Shown here: positions 11,291 to 24,502 of the stretch, in pieces
Position numbering within the stretch: the first letter of the stretch is position 1
How the letters are laid out: each line of letters starts with the position of its first letter
NCBI GenBank assembly: GCA_032622095.1
Contig: CP136069.1
Span: 102,764,278 to 102,828,277, forward strand
DNA from: Siphonodentalium dalli
Lineage: Eukaryota > Mollusca > Scaphopoda > Gadilida > Siphonodentaliidae
Direction: 5' to 3'
DNA: 64,000 nucleotides
Translations under genes and position numbers: made by a program
The notes under the pieces: model-generated
Database searches by the model: none
Seen by the model: the letters and a program-made list of their open reading frames with translations, nothing else
What the model was told of the DNA's origin: nothing

Positions 11291-12925
11291 AGATTAGAGA
11301 CCAACAAACACCTGAACATCTATATAAGTGAGGGGTGTATAGACCTTGATATTAAATATGATTGATAATGGTTGGATATAAAATATTTTAATACAGAATT
11401 ATCAGATAACAAAAGGAGAGATATGAGAAGGGTCAAATTGAAAATATTAGAGTCATAACATTGGATCGCGTACAGTATACCTTATTCTATTTTATTCTAA
11501 GCTGATCATTGGAAAGATACAATGTCTGTAACAGCAGAAATATTATTAAATGTTGGGTTAATATTCTCAAAACCATTCAATCAATACCAAAATCTATACA
11601 CGTGAAGAATGTGTCACGATCAACCTGAATGAGATTACCGGTATAAAAGTGATTGGGTGAAAAATATTTGACCAATAAGTCAGCTTCAAGAATACCAGAA
11701 CCATTATTATTATCCTGCAGCCCAAATGCAATAGAGGGAATTTCAAAATAAGATATTTCCTCAAATGATGAATATTCAATTGGTGGCTTATAGAAATTCT
11801 TAGTGAACCTGGCCCAAGGCGAAAGAGATAATTTAAAATCTGCCTATCAGATATCATGTGTCTATGGAATAGGTTAATTTTAATCATGAAATACATGCAA
11901 GTGAAAAGTGGATCACGATCAACCTGGACATAGAATAGGAGAATGAACATATAATGTGTGGAGAGGGTTAATCATTTTCAATGACATCATATGATGGAAC
12001 TAATGTGTGGATTAATATTTTTCTCAAGATAAGACAACAGTGTCTCTGTAAACAACAATTCTCCAAACAGCCATGCTCTAGAACATCCTACAAATGGACA
12101 ATGGACTATTTGTATTAATGCCATGAACATGTTTCAACAGGGGGAGATAAATTACTATTGCACACAAACTGGAGTAAAGAATCATCAATCACTTAAATTT
12201 GACAGCTCTGGGAGCAGCCAGTGGTTTAGCAGTTAGTATCCAGTGTCATTCTTTGATTCCAATAAAGCAGATTACTGTGTAAAGTCATTTGTCTTAAACT
12301 CCCACAGGGCATATAGGTAGTAAATTACTTGAATTATAAAGGGCCATAACTCTGTTAAAATATATCGGATCAAACCCAAATTTGAACTTGATCTGTATTT
12401 CGGGGTGAGGACCACATGTACCAAATTTGGTGTAGATCAGATGAAAAATGTTTTGAGTCATAGCAGCTTGCGTGAGTTCTAAGTAAACATAAGTTTGAAA
12501 AGGGTTAATTAAACGATACCAAAAACCATACAGATAAAGAACGTGCTAACAAAAACTTAGGTAAGAAATATGAGGCATATCAGAAGAAAACAGTTTGACT
12601 TAGATGCATCAGATAGCATTTGTGTGCAGGGTTAATTATTTTCTAAACCGATCAACCAATCGATACCAAAAACTATACAGGTGAGGGGTGTGTCATTATA
12701 AACCTACATATCAAATATGAAAACAATCGGACAAAAAATACTTTGGTTACAGCATCGGATAGCTCATGCCTATGTGCGGATGCAAAGTGTTAATAATTTC
12801 TAAACCGATCAACCGATCGATACCAAAAACTATACAGGTGAGGAGTGTGTCATCATAAACATGCAAATAAAATTTTAACAAGATCCGATAAAAAATATTC
12901 AAGTAAATGAATCGGATAGCAAGTG
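11291..12925. repeat. Long degenerate tandem repeat region
   Basis: Diverged units share 'gggttaat..tt', 'cgatcaac', 'cgataccaaaaactataca' and 'ggtgaggggtgtgtcat'. Clear copies start near 11555, 12500, 12630 and 12788; the last two units are about 157 bp apart and the best conserved. Scattered phrases such as 'ggccataactctg' and 'caccaaatttggtgtagatc' resemble the other interspersed families in the window. No protein is encoded. Confidence 0.7.
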
Positions 12926-12990
12926 TCTACGGACAGACGGACAGACGGACGGACGAACGGACAGACAGACAGACGGACGGACGAACGACG
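12926..12990. repeat. GGAC/GACA simple repeat
   Basis: Runs of (GGAC)/(GACA) with occasional GAAC close the array at 11291-12925, as similar runs do at about 190-220 and 22790-22815. Confidence 0.9.
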
Positions 12991-15900
12991 GATGGTTGAT
13001 CCGGACGTCGGCATTATGTGAACCATACATGGTATGGGTACACATAAAAAGCTATCCTTGCAAAAAAGTCGCCTTTTTGAGGGACAAGTGCATTATTGAA
13101 TCTAAACCTGAAACTGAAAGTGAAACTAAACTGTTATTAAACCGTTATGATTATTATGACCAACATCGATTGCCATAGTGAGTTTTCATACATAAGTAAC
13201 TAAGTTTTCATAAACTGTTAAACACAACACTTTGTCACAAAACAAGTGACTTTTTGTTTTGGTTGAAAGTGACCGGATCAGGCCTGAAAATTTGAGGCAA
13301 ATGACCATTCAGTTCGCCTGAAGGTTACCTAAAATGAAAATAATGCAAACGAAAAGCAGGGTTGGCTGATTTAAATTAAGTTATTATTAGTATTAGTAGG
13401 CCTACTATTACTGTATTTTACATGTAATTATTAAGGGTTGATTTCGGTAAATTATGTAATCCACACCTATATATTTTTAAAACAGTCAAAGTCTTCATAA
13501 TACATTATTGACTATTTTACAGACCCGAATGGGTTAAATATATTAGATAGATATCATAGGACAAGATCATTCTACTTATTTCGGCATTTGAATGGAGTTT
13601 TTGGACAATTTCTCCAAACTTACAGTTTTTATACTGTACCGATTCTAAAGTTTTAATTATATAAAAATGTGTTAAATATAATGTGTGTATCCGATTATAT
13701 ATCAACAGAATCGAATACAAGTCTCATATTAGTGAGGTCTGATCATCATATCTCTAAAAATTTGTACCAAACACGTGGTTTCGGTGGTCGCCATTTTTAC
13801 GAACACGAGGTCGATCGTTGCCATGAAGATTACACACGTGACTTTCTATGGAAGGCAGATCTAGCAATCATACACATGTATCTGAAGCAGCGACATCAAC
13901 ACGTACTTGTGATATTTTGTTTGAGCGAAATAAATCAGTGATGTACCACGTCAATCCAAAAGCTTACTTTATAATACAAAGATTAGGTAATCCACATAAG
14001 GACTGACTCTTATAAGTATATAAATTCATGAAGATCATGTGGTAATTTCGCAGTTGAGGTGTGGAATTCTATGAAAAATATGTATATCATACCGGTACAT
14101 TAAGTATCAATCAGGCATCCATTACATTAGTGCGAGCCTTTTATTCGCAATGTGCATGATGCAATATCATTATATGCGCCCATTTAAACAATGTATCCAG
14201 GGTACCAGACCTCCAGTTACAACAACAACATAAACAATGTGATTTAACGCCGTTTTCTTCTGCATGCTTCGTATAGTGTTGAAGAAAAAAAAATGTTGAA
14301 AACGAAATATTACTTATAAACTAAACCTAAACATATCTCATTTTATGCATCTTTATTACATTTTTGATCAGTCTGTATACATAATGAGCTAGCCGTATAC
14401 ATAATGAGCCCGTCTGCATCATCTCTATTCATATGCCAATTATGGATAACTTTACTGATCTAAATGGAATGAAATATGGTATGTAGGTTCAATACCACAA
14501 AATACAGGTCAACTTCAATATTGGAAACTGGCCGTTCACTTTTTAACAGAGTTGCGACACTTTTATCAGATTGGGCTGATTGTTCCTTTTATTGGTTTTC
14601 GGCTGATACCTTCTGGTTATGGAAGGTAACATACATATTATAAGTGTCTAAGTATAGTTAACATACGTATTATACGTGTCGAAGTATAAGTAGCTGCCCT
14701 CTTAAGTATAAGTAACTGCCCTGCATGGTAGAGAGGAACTGGTGTTCAGCTGTGTTATAGAGCGTTTACTCGTGAAATGCGACACAGACTAACACATGCG
14801 TGGTACGGATATACACTCTCAGAACTGCATGAATGCGCACCAAGACTGCATATATACATGTAGTTAAATAATTTAATTACTGGTGTATACATAGTATACA
14901 TAATTTCCACTCCAATGTAATTTTATTCGCTGCCCCGTGGCTTAAATATATCAGAATAGGTACCATGCTCTTTATAATTCGATCATTGTTCATTTGTTTT
15001 CGAATTTGTAATGTCGGAATGGCAGTGGGATGTCCATCGATTCAGGCCAACGGTACATATTTGCGGTTGGGATTTCCATACCGACCCTGTATCAAACCCT
15101 TTATATAGGCATTCTGTAAGATTATTGTCAATGTCATATAGAATGGGTTTATTTCTCAGATATACGGTATTGTGTTTAATACAGCTTATACATAAATTTG
15201 CAAAATTATTTGAATCTTACATATAGAATATAAGATCAAATAATACATACCAGTATACGAATGTGTCGAAATAATTAATTCATTTTTTTAAACTTACCTA
15301 TATAACTATATACTTTGTGTGATTTTTTTAATTGGAATTTATCATGTTGTGCATGCATGGATGGTGGGTTCTGGACACATTATGGTGGCCTTATACACAT
15401 TATATATTATGCCATTAAATGTGTGATCAAGAGCATGCACGCATTGAACAAATGTAAATTGGATGGCGTGTTGTATAATATGGCATGTCGTATGTCAATA
15501 TGCCGAGCTCTCTGTCAGACACTGAACTTGATGACGTCGTTAAACGTCAATGCTTCTAACCTTCCACTATCTGGGAGTATTTCTATGAAGGTTACCGTAC
15601 TTTGTACCATCATAATCGAATTAGGCAACAGTAATTTTCATTACACGTCTAGATTAATTTCTTATCAACAAGCTGATAGGGAAAGGCTAACTCAAGGTAC
15701 TGAACACTCTGACCTGGGGTTACTAATTGGACTTCCTCGATTTCTAGAATATGACCAACTCGAGTGAACATCGACAATTGAAGACAGGGAAAATTCACAA
15801 TGGAACCAGTTACGTCTCTATTAACTGGGTTTTACCGTCCACGGTTCCCAGTAAAACAAAATGGACAGATACGTTGTACGTCTAGTAATAATGAACCATA

Positions 15901-18900
15901 AACATATAGTTCAATGTTCACCATTTCGAACTGGACACCTGATCAGAGGTGCTGCAATGATCCGGTATCAATAATTTGCTTTACTTGTACTAACACTTTA
16001 ATTACAGTGTTACTTTTTTCACGTATCGGTATGTTCAAAACACACCGTCCATACATGTACATGTATATAAGTTTCCAATTTCAAACCTGTTCGTGGCAAT
16101 TTCTAGTACTTTATTTTGGGGTAGACCCGAGTTCCTGAGTATTTGCCACATAGTCTCTGTCGCATTGGCTTCTTTCGAACTCTCATTATCAGCCTGGCAG
16201 CCTTTCTGGAAGATTGAATCTGCCTAAATTTATCATGCACTAATTACTCGAACGCGTCAGTGTCATAATTCCGACATGTCACTTGTTCATGTGTAAATAT
16301 TGGGAAATATTTTCCGAATACGGATGACCTGATTCTTCCGATACCGTAATAGCCCGGAACAACCATACCTGTAGCTTATATATATTGGTTCCAGGAAAGA
16401 ACGAACACACTGAATGTCTCAACAGAATGTTACAATCCGGGAATACATTTGCTTTCTCGGTGTTATCTCTTGGCACTGATGTCGTACCACAATTATGTTT
16501 CCGAATGTGACCGATTCAGTTACATCTTCTCCAATATTATCTCCTTACCACAAGCATCCCTCTGTATCAGATTCTTAGTTTGATTTTCATGAAAGCAATT
16601 GTTTCACTATCGGAAGTATATTTGATTCTCATCAACTTTCTGGGTTTTACGGTCTGCATGTCACAATTTTTGTCCAGGCCTCTCTCCGAATTTACTTTTG
16701 ACAACATTTATAGGGTACCGCTCTTTCGGTCCCGTTAACAAGAATCTTATCAATAACTGCTCTATCTCGGACTTGGCGATGGGGTTGTTATATTAGGGTC
16801 AACAAATTAGTCAAACCACTGGTGACCAGTGGAGAAATGTCAACATATCACTGACTAGATACTGACTGCTTTTATTATCTCAACTTTTTATTTCTCAAGT
16901 GACACAAGTTTGTTCTACTTCACTAGGCGCCTAGCAGTCCGTCAGTCACCCAGAATATCCACCAGCTGGGTGGGACAGAATGTGTATGGTTGTGCCGTCT
17001 GCCTATAACGTACAACTTTAGGATCTAAAATTAAGACACATTGACTGTCTTCTAAAATCAGCTCATGTAACAGGGAACGTCTTCACTACCAGGTAGCAGA
17101 TTACTTTAGTCATCATCATTATCGTCCCACTGATGGGAATTCAATCAGGTAGTCTCGGCGATCTTTCAAATTAGAAAGAATCCCGTGATCGTTCTGCCTA
17201 TCATTGATGAACGAGAAATGAGCGCATAATTGTTCGTGGAAACCACAACCGAGTGGTTGTTATACTCAATCTATTGATAGGACAATCTGATGGCATATGC
17301 GTATTCATAGACCCCGAAGCCACGACAAATAGTTTTCATGGCTGGCTCAACCGATTTTCGTGGCTGGTTAGCTAGCTAAGCCGGCTCAGTCACGACGATC
17401 GTGGCTGACGAAATATGGCGGCTGAGCCGGCTGAGATGTTGTCATTCAGTGTATTCTCGTTTCCGAAATGTTCCTAATCCCCTGTTACCGGTTATAGACG
17501 CCGTTTTTTTTAGCGTTTGTGGTGAACCCGTAGAATTCCAGACCACACGTAATCTTTTGATGTTGGGCTTTTCCATTATGGCGAAAATTCACAAAGGACT
17601 GGTATGGATATACTATGTAGTTTCCCATCTAATCGGTATAAATAGTTACATTTGGGACTTCTGTCGACTTCAGACTGCTACCATTACTGCCATCTTGCGA
17701 TATATGCATGCATCATTGAATGATGAACCCGATAGTAATGATATATAATATTTCAAACTATTTTCTATTCTTATGAGTAATATATATTGACAAATGCCAG
17801 CAATGTCCGAGACTGGGTGTTGTCGATATAAACAATTTATATTTTAACCCTTTCAATACCGAATGGATGCGCCCATTCAGTTATATGAAAGCATGCATTG
17901 GGGTAGTCTATTCCACACTAAGGGGCCCGGTGTTCTGATAATATAACAACCATGCCGTGTCCATGCGAGTATATGCCAATATTAGGAAATGCGGTTTAGT
18001 TCTTTGCGATTCACAGTACAGTTGTGCTTGACATATAAGCCCATGCACATGGCTCAGCCATTTTACAATTCTGGTGGCGGAGATTTTTAAATGTGGCTGG
18101 CGTTAAGAGATAATATGGCTGGCGACGGCTTGTGGCCAATATGGCTGGCGGCGGCGGCGTGCGATGGCGGCTTCGGGCTCTACGTATTCACCAATACAGT
18201 TGAGACCACAGGTCCTCACTTATATTCCACAGATAACTTGCACAATAATAGTGCTTGCTCCAAGTTGATATCGTCAGTATTGACATACCCAACTTTTCAA
18301 CTTACGATTACACCGACCTATCATCTACTGAATTTTACCAGGTCTCTTATCTGAGAATCAGAACTGGGTGTTGCGACCATCTCAGCCAACAACTTTCAAA
18401 TAAATTCTTTCAACTGCATATCACAACCTGCTCATGGTTACATGGCTCTCACAGAAATTACAACTGCAACTACACAATTCAATCGTATCGTGTATTTAAC
18501 AACATATTGCTCCAGGACTTAACGTTGGAGCGTCGTGGGTAGGCTGATTCCCTACCTCATCTCATTTTTGGCAGGTTTAAAATACTCACATTTGTGAGTT
18601 CTTGGTTCATTTACTTTGGGTGACATACATGTAACATACTAGTATACCGGTAGGTCTCCCGGTACACACAGTCTTAATCCACTTGTTAAAATGAGGTTTA
18701 CGTAGGCATCCTCCTGCTCAATCATTGTTACCAGCATGGCCATTATCTATCGTATACGAAATTCAAATTACCCATATCAACGTCCATTGCGCCGTTGTGG
18801 GCTGCATCATTGACCATATTGCCATAGAAAACTTGTGGCTTCACAGTCATCACCTCGTTTCGCCGATACCGTGATTTACAGGCGCTTCGTGTGGATCGCA

Positions 18901-19726
18901 TACTTCATGGCAATCCAGAATCGAGGTATCAACTTCATCAACATAATTTCACTGAACTGGACCGATCTTTATTCCGAAGTCTATGTTCTGAACAAATCTT
19001 GCTCAGCGTCGACCTGTTCGTTCTTGTCGGGAAACTACTAAGTGTCATCCGTCTCGTTCACGCTAAGTTGGCATCAGTTTAATCATGTTCTGTTACAACT
19101 TTTCAGGGCTGTCTCTAGTCCAGCCTTTTATATATGGTTTGTTGTATGTCTCCATCCCTATTTTGAAGAGACTAACCACACCATCCGGTATCTGTGATAA
19201 AATTATATTCTCCATCTTGTGTACCTTATTTAGGTCATACTCTTCAACAGGTTCTCGATGCTTGTCAAGTGAATCTACTTGTCCAGTTTAATTATAGCCA
19301 CAAGAAATTCACTGGGTCCGTCCAAGCTTACCAGTATTGACTTTCGGATGATTATATTTGAATTATTTTCATCTGCATGTTGACTGCGCAATGTTACAGC
19401 TGATCATATACAGGTACCTGTTTATATCTTGCGTATAGTTATATACATGTAACTTGTGTATACATGTCTAATCCATGTATAAGCCTATCGGTTTATATAT
19501 ATTCTTATGTAAGGTATCATTCTGTACCTTGCATTGTTAGGAGACGTTTGGTGTTTGTCTCCTAACCAATATGGACGTTTATTACATCATGTACTCTCTT
19601 TCGGCGAGTTAACACAGATGGTTATCCTAAGAGATATTGTAGATGCGTTCTTCATATTATACATACGTTAAGGGTCTCTATGGGAATTATAGTGAACATA
19701 CATCAAGAATCAGTTGTAGTCACTGG
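12991..19726. other. Long stretch without a supported gene
   Basis: Almost 7 kb with ORFs of 60-150 codons on both strands but no domain I can recognise, no TIRs or LTRs found by eye, and no coherent splice pattern. Minor items: a 15-bp direct repeat 'gtatacataatgagc' at 14374 and 14391; related 'agtataagta.ctgccct' phrases near 14684-14720; GC-rich 'ggctgagccggctgag' at about 17420; a TTAACCCTTT sequence at 17845 that resembles one piggyBac-type end without a partner. Compared with the rest it has few repeats and may hold exons too short to see by eye. Confidence 0.4.
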
Positions 19727-20270
19727 TGCTATTAGTGGGGAAAAATCACTAATAGTGAGTGTATTTGATGCATGTTTGATTAAGCCCACCTCCAGATAAG
19801 TAGAGTGTTTATTGCTACGAAATCTGGTAGAATCCTAATGGTATCTGGTTTGAATAAGTCATTACGAAATAAAAATGAAAATTTGATTATCAAATTGTAA
19901 TTTTTTTTGTTTTTTATGAGTAACAAAGACTTATTCAAACCAGATACCAGCCCACCCTTCCTCCCCGCCGATTGTTATACTTTGTTATGAACTTAATATA
20001 ACTCGGTGTTTTCACCAACGTTTGACGTTTTGACGCCAATTGAAGATGCCAATTCTAACTCTCGTTCCACGAGAGTTAGAATCCAGAAGTTTCGTTGCGC
20101 ATGCGCATAACGAAAAAGTGCTTCTATATTTATATATTGCGATTTAAAGGGACATGCTGGATTGGAATCCTAATGGTATCTGGTTTGAATAAGTCTTTGT
20201 TACTCATAAAACTACAATTTGATAATCAAATATTCATTTTTAATAGTTGAACTAAACTGATTTTCCTCAA
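19727..20270. repeat. Cluster of short inverted and direct repeats
   Basis: It contains a hairpin 'ctattagtg..cactaatag' (19728-19756); an inverted pair 'ggtatctggtttgaataagtc' / 'gacttattcaaaccagatacc' (about 19840-19948); the direct repeat of the left arm at about 20164-20200; and a 13-bp-arm hairpin 'ttctaactctcgt' / 'acgagagttagaa' (20051-20079). These may be fragments of MITEs. Confidence 0.65.
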
Positions 20271-20650
20271 ATTTCCTAAAATGACCCCAAATCTGAACAA
20301 ATCTAAACCCCAGTCACCAAAGGACCCTCCATACCAAACATAAGCTAAATAGGCCCGATGAAGAAATTGTTTTAAGAATTACTATGGAAGGAAAGAGTTA
20401 TGGCCCTGGCTTCTCACCTATTAGACCTGATGAACTCATTTGTGAATGTAAGTCACCTAGGGGACATCCACACCAAAATATATAAACCCATTTGGTCTTT
20501 AATATGTATCTGGAGAAGAAAACAATTGATGGACGGTTAGAGACATGAAGACAGATGGATGGATGGGAGAACAGTTTGACATAGAGACAGACAAATTAAG
20601 TTCAATATACCCCCCCCCCAAGTTTTCTTTGCAAAATCAGGGTATAATGA
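20271..20650. repeat. Interspersed repeat, copy 1
   Basis: A direct, diverged copy of 22480-22862. Shared phrases in order are 'aaatctgaac', 'accctccataccaaa', 'aagagttatggccctggctt', 'gtgaatgt.agtcacctag' and a terminal 'ggacgg' simple-repeat zone. It ends in a C-run and 'ggtataatga'. No coding function. Confidence 0.8.
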
Positions 20651-20705
20651 GTTCAACTGGTTACTGGTGGTTAAGGAAATAATATTCGAACAGCCAGGCC
20701 TGAAC

Positions 20706-21593
20706 TAGGGTCCGGCGAAGCTTCGAGATTCGATTCGATTCGAAATCGTCTTACTGATTCGATTCGATTCGAAATCGATCGTGTGATTCGAATGTAGTTC
20801 GAATCACCATATTAACCTCATTATGTGCGAACTTGTTGAACAGCGTGTCCTACAAAAGCTCTAAAACAAACGCACGCAGATGTCGTTGCGAACGCCGTCG
20901 GTGCACGAGATGCGGTCCTGTTTCGTTCAGTAAATTATTGCTCTTGGGTCGTCGTGGCGGCGAAATATCCATATCATCGATCCATCTCTTGTGCCCTTCT
21001 CTACTTTTTATTTATCCAAAGTTATAATGGCGGAAATTAAAAGTTATTTTGAATGCAGCGTTGACAAATTCAGGTGCAAATCGTGCACGACTGTACTATC
21101 AGTTCAGAAAACGGGCACTACCTCCCACTTATGGGCACACCTTAGCCGCAGTCATCCTGCAATCCACCTTAAGGGCAAAAGAAAAGAAAGACTCAAAACG
21201 AAAATTAACCGGCAACACGTCTAGTAGTAGCGGCGATGCGGGCGAGCCCCTAAAAAGAAACAGTTGTCACTAGCCACCTTTACGATGAAGAAAGAATTGG
21301 GCCCTGATGAAAAAAAAAGTACGACAGAGTACGATTTATCTCGTCATATTTTCATGTGCCGTTCTCAACATTTTTTATTGTGACGCAGGTCCACACGGCA
21401 AGCTGCCAAACACGCACAGGTGATGGTATGGGGAGACACTCGCGCTGCAGCGGGATCGCCGACATAAATCTAGTTCTTGTCGATTTACCACGGGGAGTAA
21501 GATTCGATTCGAGATTCGATTCGATGTGAAATCCGCGTGTCTGATTCGATTCGAGATTCGATTCGAACAAAATCGCCGATTCGCCGGACCCTA
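20706..21593. mobile_element. hAT element with remnant transposase exon
   Basis: Perfect 8-bp TSD GCCTGAAC (20698-20705 and 21594-21601) and TIRs TAGGGTCCGGCGAA. Just inside the ends are clusters of 'gattcgattcg' in both orientations, the layout of hAT subterminal transposase-binding repeats. The interior keeps a BED zinc-finger coding segment (21027-21224) but no catalytic domain, so this is an internally deleted derivative of an autonomous element. Confidence 0.9.
21027..21224 (+). pseudogene. BED zinc-finger exon of a hAT transposase
   Basis: A 65-codon open segment from an ATG in good context (ataATGG). It contains C-x2-C (CKSC, residues 17-20) followed by 'TSHLWAHLSRSHP', giving the C2H2-like BED signature (histidines at about 35, 39, 44) that hAT transposases use to bind their subterminal repeats. 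It ends in a lysine/arginine-rich tail. The DDE/RNase H-like catalytic domain and the C-terminal dimerisation region of about 500 residues are absent, lost by deletion. Alternatively it could be translated alone as a small DNA-binding protein; nothing here proves that. The frame upstream to 20991 is open, but the internal ATG fits the start of the domain best. Confidence 0.75.
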
Positions 21594-21605
21594 GCCTGAA
21601 CATAG

Positions 21606-22016
21606 TGTCTGACATTTGCAGAATGAGGTCCCCAAAGGATTAATTTAATGATGCAATCCTGCAATGTGGGCTAGCATCACCAAATTCACCCTCTGAGGAC
21701 CTCATTCTGTTTAGACCTCAACTGCTACGGGAGACATAGCATCAGATTGAAGTTCTCCAGTTAAAGTTGGCGATGTGCACCCATTGGGCACCTCAATTAT
21801 GCATTTTATCTTCTACAGATAAGGGGATACAGAAACTAAACAGAAGGGAAAAAGTAAGTAAAAATGTCAATTGAAGACCCTATATACTTCCCAGAAGATG
21901 AGGCCTAAGCAGAATGAGGACCCTGGCTAGTGTATATGGTGATGCTAGCCTGCTGTGCAGGGTAGCATAACTAAATTCACCTTCTGGGGACCTCATTCTG
22001 CAAATGTCAGACACAC
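21606..22016. mobile_element. Foldback element with 'gaggtcc' arms
   Basis: Arms of roughly 110 bp (about 21606-21720 and 21905-22016) are imperfect reverse complements containing 'gtctgacatttgcagaatga' and 'gctagcatcacca'. The left end seems to extend into the target of the hAT element at 20706 ('cctgaac..tagtgt' on both sides), so the hAT inserted into or at the edge of this older element. No TSD was identified. Confidence 0.75.
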
Positions 22017-22030
22017 TAAATTCAGGTTTG

Positions 22031-22479
22031 AGAACAATAATTTGTTTTGATTTTATTTTATTAACACACTGGCAGGAGTGCTAGCTAATGCATTTGTTCA
22101 CACCACAGCCTGATAACATCTCAATGATGTCTCAACATCTGATGACTGTGTATTTATATTAACTCTCTCTCCTCCCTCTCTGTCTGTCTGTAGCTAATAC
22201 AATTGACTGAATCTGCTGGTGGGAGAGATCCTGTGAGTTAGGAGATGAGATGGGGTGGGATGCTGTTGGTTGAGGGTAGGGTGGTGGTCTGGGTCATGTG
22301 GGGGGTGGTGGAAAGGGAAAGTTTCCATGATTTCATTAAAGATTTTCATAACTCTGCGGATGTTACAACGGTGTTAGTTTTTCTATTTTTTTTAAATGTT
22401 TTTTTTTTTAAACTAATAAAAAAAATTTGTATGTTAATTTGATCAAGGAGTTCGATCTGAATTTTCGAATTTTATTTTT
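22031..22479. other. Unannotated stretch
   Basis: GT-rich then T-rich sequence without a supported gene. Confidence 0.4.
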
Positions 22480-22862
22480 TTTGGAGTTATGTCCCTGGGT
22501 CCACCCCTATTTGACCCAGTGACCCCATTTGAACAAATCTGAACCCCAGGCTTTCAAGAACCCTCCATACCAAATATAAGCTAAATCAGCCCAATGGTTC
22601 TAGACAAGAAGTCGTTTTAAGAAATACTATGGAGGGAAGAGTTATGGCCCTGGCTTCGCAACTATCTGACCCAGTGACCTCATGTGAACAAATCTGAATG
22701 TGAGTCACCTAGGGAACATCAACACCAAATATGAACTTATTCGGTCTTACAGTTCCAGAGGAGAAGATGTTTAAAGAATTGTTGACGGACGGATGGACGG
22801 CTAGATGGACGGACGAGAAATGATGACTATAGCTCCACCGGAGACTTCGTCTCAGGTGAGCT
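22480..22862. repeat. Interspersed repeat, copy 2
   Basis: Second copy of the family at 20271-20650. It ends with a 'ggacggatgg' zone and 'tatagctccaccggagactt', then 'ggtgagctgaaaa'. The LINE at 22863-28500 begins just after it. Confidence 0.8.
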
Positions 22863-23221
22863 GAAAAGAGAATCCGGAAAGTGAAAGACATCAAACATAC
22901 AACAACGGATGGAATACACCCTAGCAGGATTTTGTCCAGGCTATGGTTATTAAGAATACATTCTTTCATCAGGAAAATTCACTACAAAGACGTGGAACCC
23001 AGCCAGCGTCGGGCGAGATAGAGATTGCTCTGTCCCCCAAATAACACAGAAGAAAACAGGAGGAGAGTAAACAGGTGAGATAGTGATTCACTGTCTCCCT
23101 GTAGACGTGTATACAAAGAGAAGACTGAAGAGTTATTTTGTTCTTTTTCTCTGTGCAACTGGGCAAGATAGAGATTGCTCTGTCCCCCAAAAACACTGAA
23201 GAGAATTAAACAAGGATAGAA

Positions 23222-23914
23222 ATGGCTGCAAGAGGGAGACAATCATCAGAAGAAAAAACATCTCAGAGACAGGCGAAAGGAAATATCACCGCAACTTGGG
23301 AATGTCTGTACTGCACGAAAAAGTTCAATGAAGAAACTAAAGGCATGCAGTGCGAATCATGCGAAGGCTGGGTCTGTCTACCATGCTCAAACATACCAGA
23401 AGAAATATACGATGTGATGAACAAACACTCGGCAGGGAAGATAGACAAGGTATCCAGCTTCAAATGGATTTGCAAGTTCGATGAGGGTGCCCTTCCAACT
23501 TTGAAACACATCAGTGGAACACTAGATTCAATGAGAGATGCCAACAATGAGAGATTTGAAAAACTGGAAGAGCAGGTGAAGAATGTAGAGAGTAGTATTG
23601 GAAAAAAAGTAGAGGCGGCAACATCAGACATAAAGAAGGACCTAAAAAATGAGATCATGGAAGTACTGGAGGCAAGAGATCATGAAAAAGATGAGAGAAA
23701 GAAGAGAGAAATGAACCTGTGTCTATTTGAACTCCCAGTAAGTAGCGACAAAGATCCTAAAGAAAGAAAGAAACATGACATAGAGTTAGTACAGAAATTA
23801 TATATACTTTTGGTGCCGGAGAAAGAGAGGATAGGGACGTTATCAATCAAAAACATCTATAGACTGGGTCCGAGACCGAAGAGCGACAATTCCAACCTGC
23901 CAAAGTTACATTAG
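23222..23914 (+). pseudogene. LINE ORF1 protein with PHD-like zinc finger
   Basis: A 230-codon frame from an ATG in good context (gaaATGG). Residues 27-56 show a cysteine-rich finger with C-x2-C pairs ('CLYC', 'CESC', 'CLPC') of PHD/ORF1-finger type. Residues about 105-165 are a charged coiled coil ('KLEEQVKNVESS..KKDLKNEIMEVLEARDHEKDE'), followed by 'REMNLCLFELP', the start of the RRM-like nucleic-acid-binding part of LINE ORF1 proteins. These proteins package LINE RNA. The frame breaks at 23914 and resumes at 23938. Confidence 0.85.
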
Positions 23915-23937
23915 AAAACAACAACCAACTAAAATAA

Positions 23938-24153
23938 ATGCTCAGTAACGCACATAAGATTCCTAAGATAGAAGATCCATTGAAGAAAGTGGTCATTGCC
24001 AGAGATCTAACTCCGGAACAAAGGCAACAGAGGAAGGCTCTCAGAGATCAATTAAAAGAAATGAACAAAGATGCAGTAACATACCAAATTAAGGGAGGAA
24101 AAATTATCAAGAAGAAGGATGAAGACGATACCCCCTCCGACACAGATTTTTAA
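23938..24153 (+). pseudogene. LINE ORF1 C-terminal part
   Basis: Continues ORF1 in another frame: 'VVIARDLTPEQRQQRKALRD' and an acidic end 'DEDDTPSDTDF', the basic helix and tail typical of the C-terminus of such ORF1 proteins. It overlaps the start of ORF2 (24119) by 35 bp. Confidence 0.8.
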
Positions 24154-24502
24154 CCACTATGTTTTTAATGAGAAGCAGGACAGATACTTAAAAATTGCCT
24201 ACTCAAATGTAGACTCGATGCTCAACAAGAGAAACGAAGTTGCAGTCATGATACAAACAGAACAACCGGACGTGATACTATTAACCGAAATAAAACCAAA
24301 AAATTGTAGAGGAATATTGAAGGAAGAATTTAACCTGGACGGCTATGAGATGTTCACCAAAAACAACTGGTTGGAATCGGGAAGAGGAACAGCAATATAT
24401 ATAACAGAGAAACTGAGAGCTGCTTTGGTGGAAAGAGCGACCATCAACTACTTATATTTAAATATATATGCTACACATCACAAGAAAATAGTAAACAAAT
24501 GA
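24119..24502 (+). pseudogene. LINE ORF2 endonuclease, N-terminal half only
   Basis: The N-terminal half of an APE-like endonuclease: 'LKIAYSNVDSMLNKRNEV', 'PDVILLTEIKPKN' (catalytic glutamate) and 'GRGTAIYI'. The second half, with GDFN and SDH motifs, is missing: the text jumps to the linker at about 24500. It overlaps the ORF1 tail, as in bicistronic LINEs. Inactive. Confidence 0.85.

Noticed and set aside
15315-15767. 150-codon ORF, possible host gene
   Set aside because: No recognisable domain, no splice context and unremarkable codon pattern; kept only as part of the unannotated stretch.
17845-17880. piggyBac element end (TTAACCCTTT)
   Set aside because: Only one end is seen; no partner TIR with TTAA was found downstream.
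12991-19726. LTR retrotransposon
   Set aside because: I looked for long direct repeats with TG..CA ends, a primer-binding site and gag-pol motifs and saw none; a decayed copy cannot be excluded without a search.
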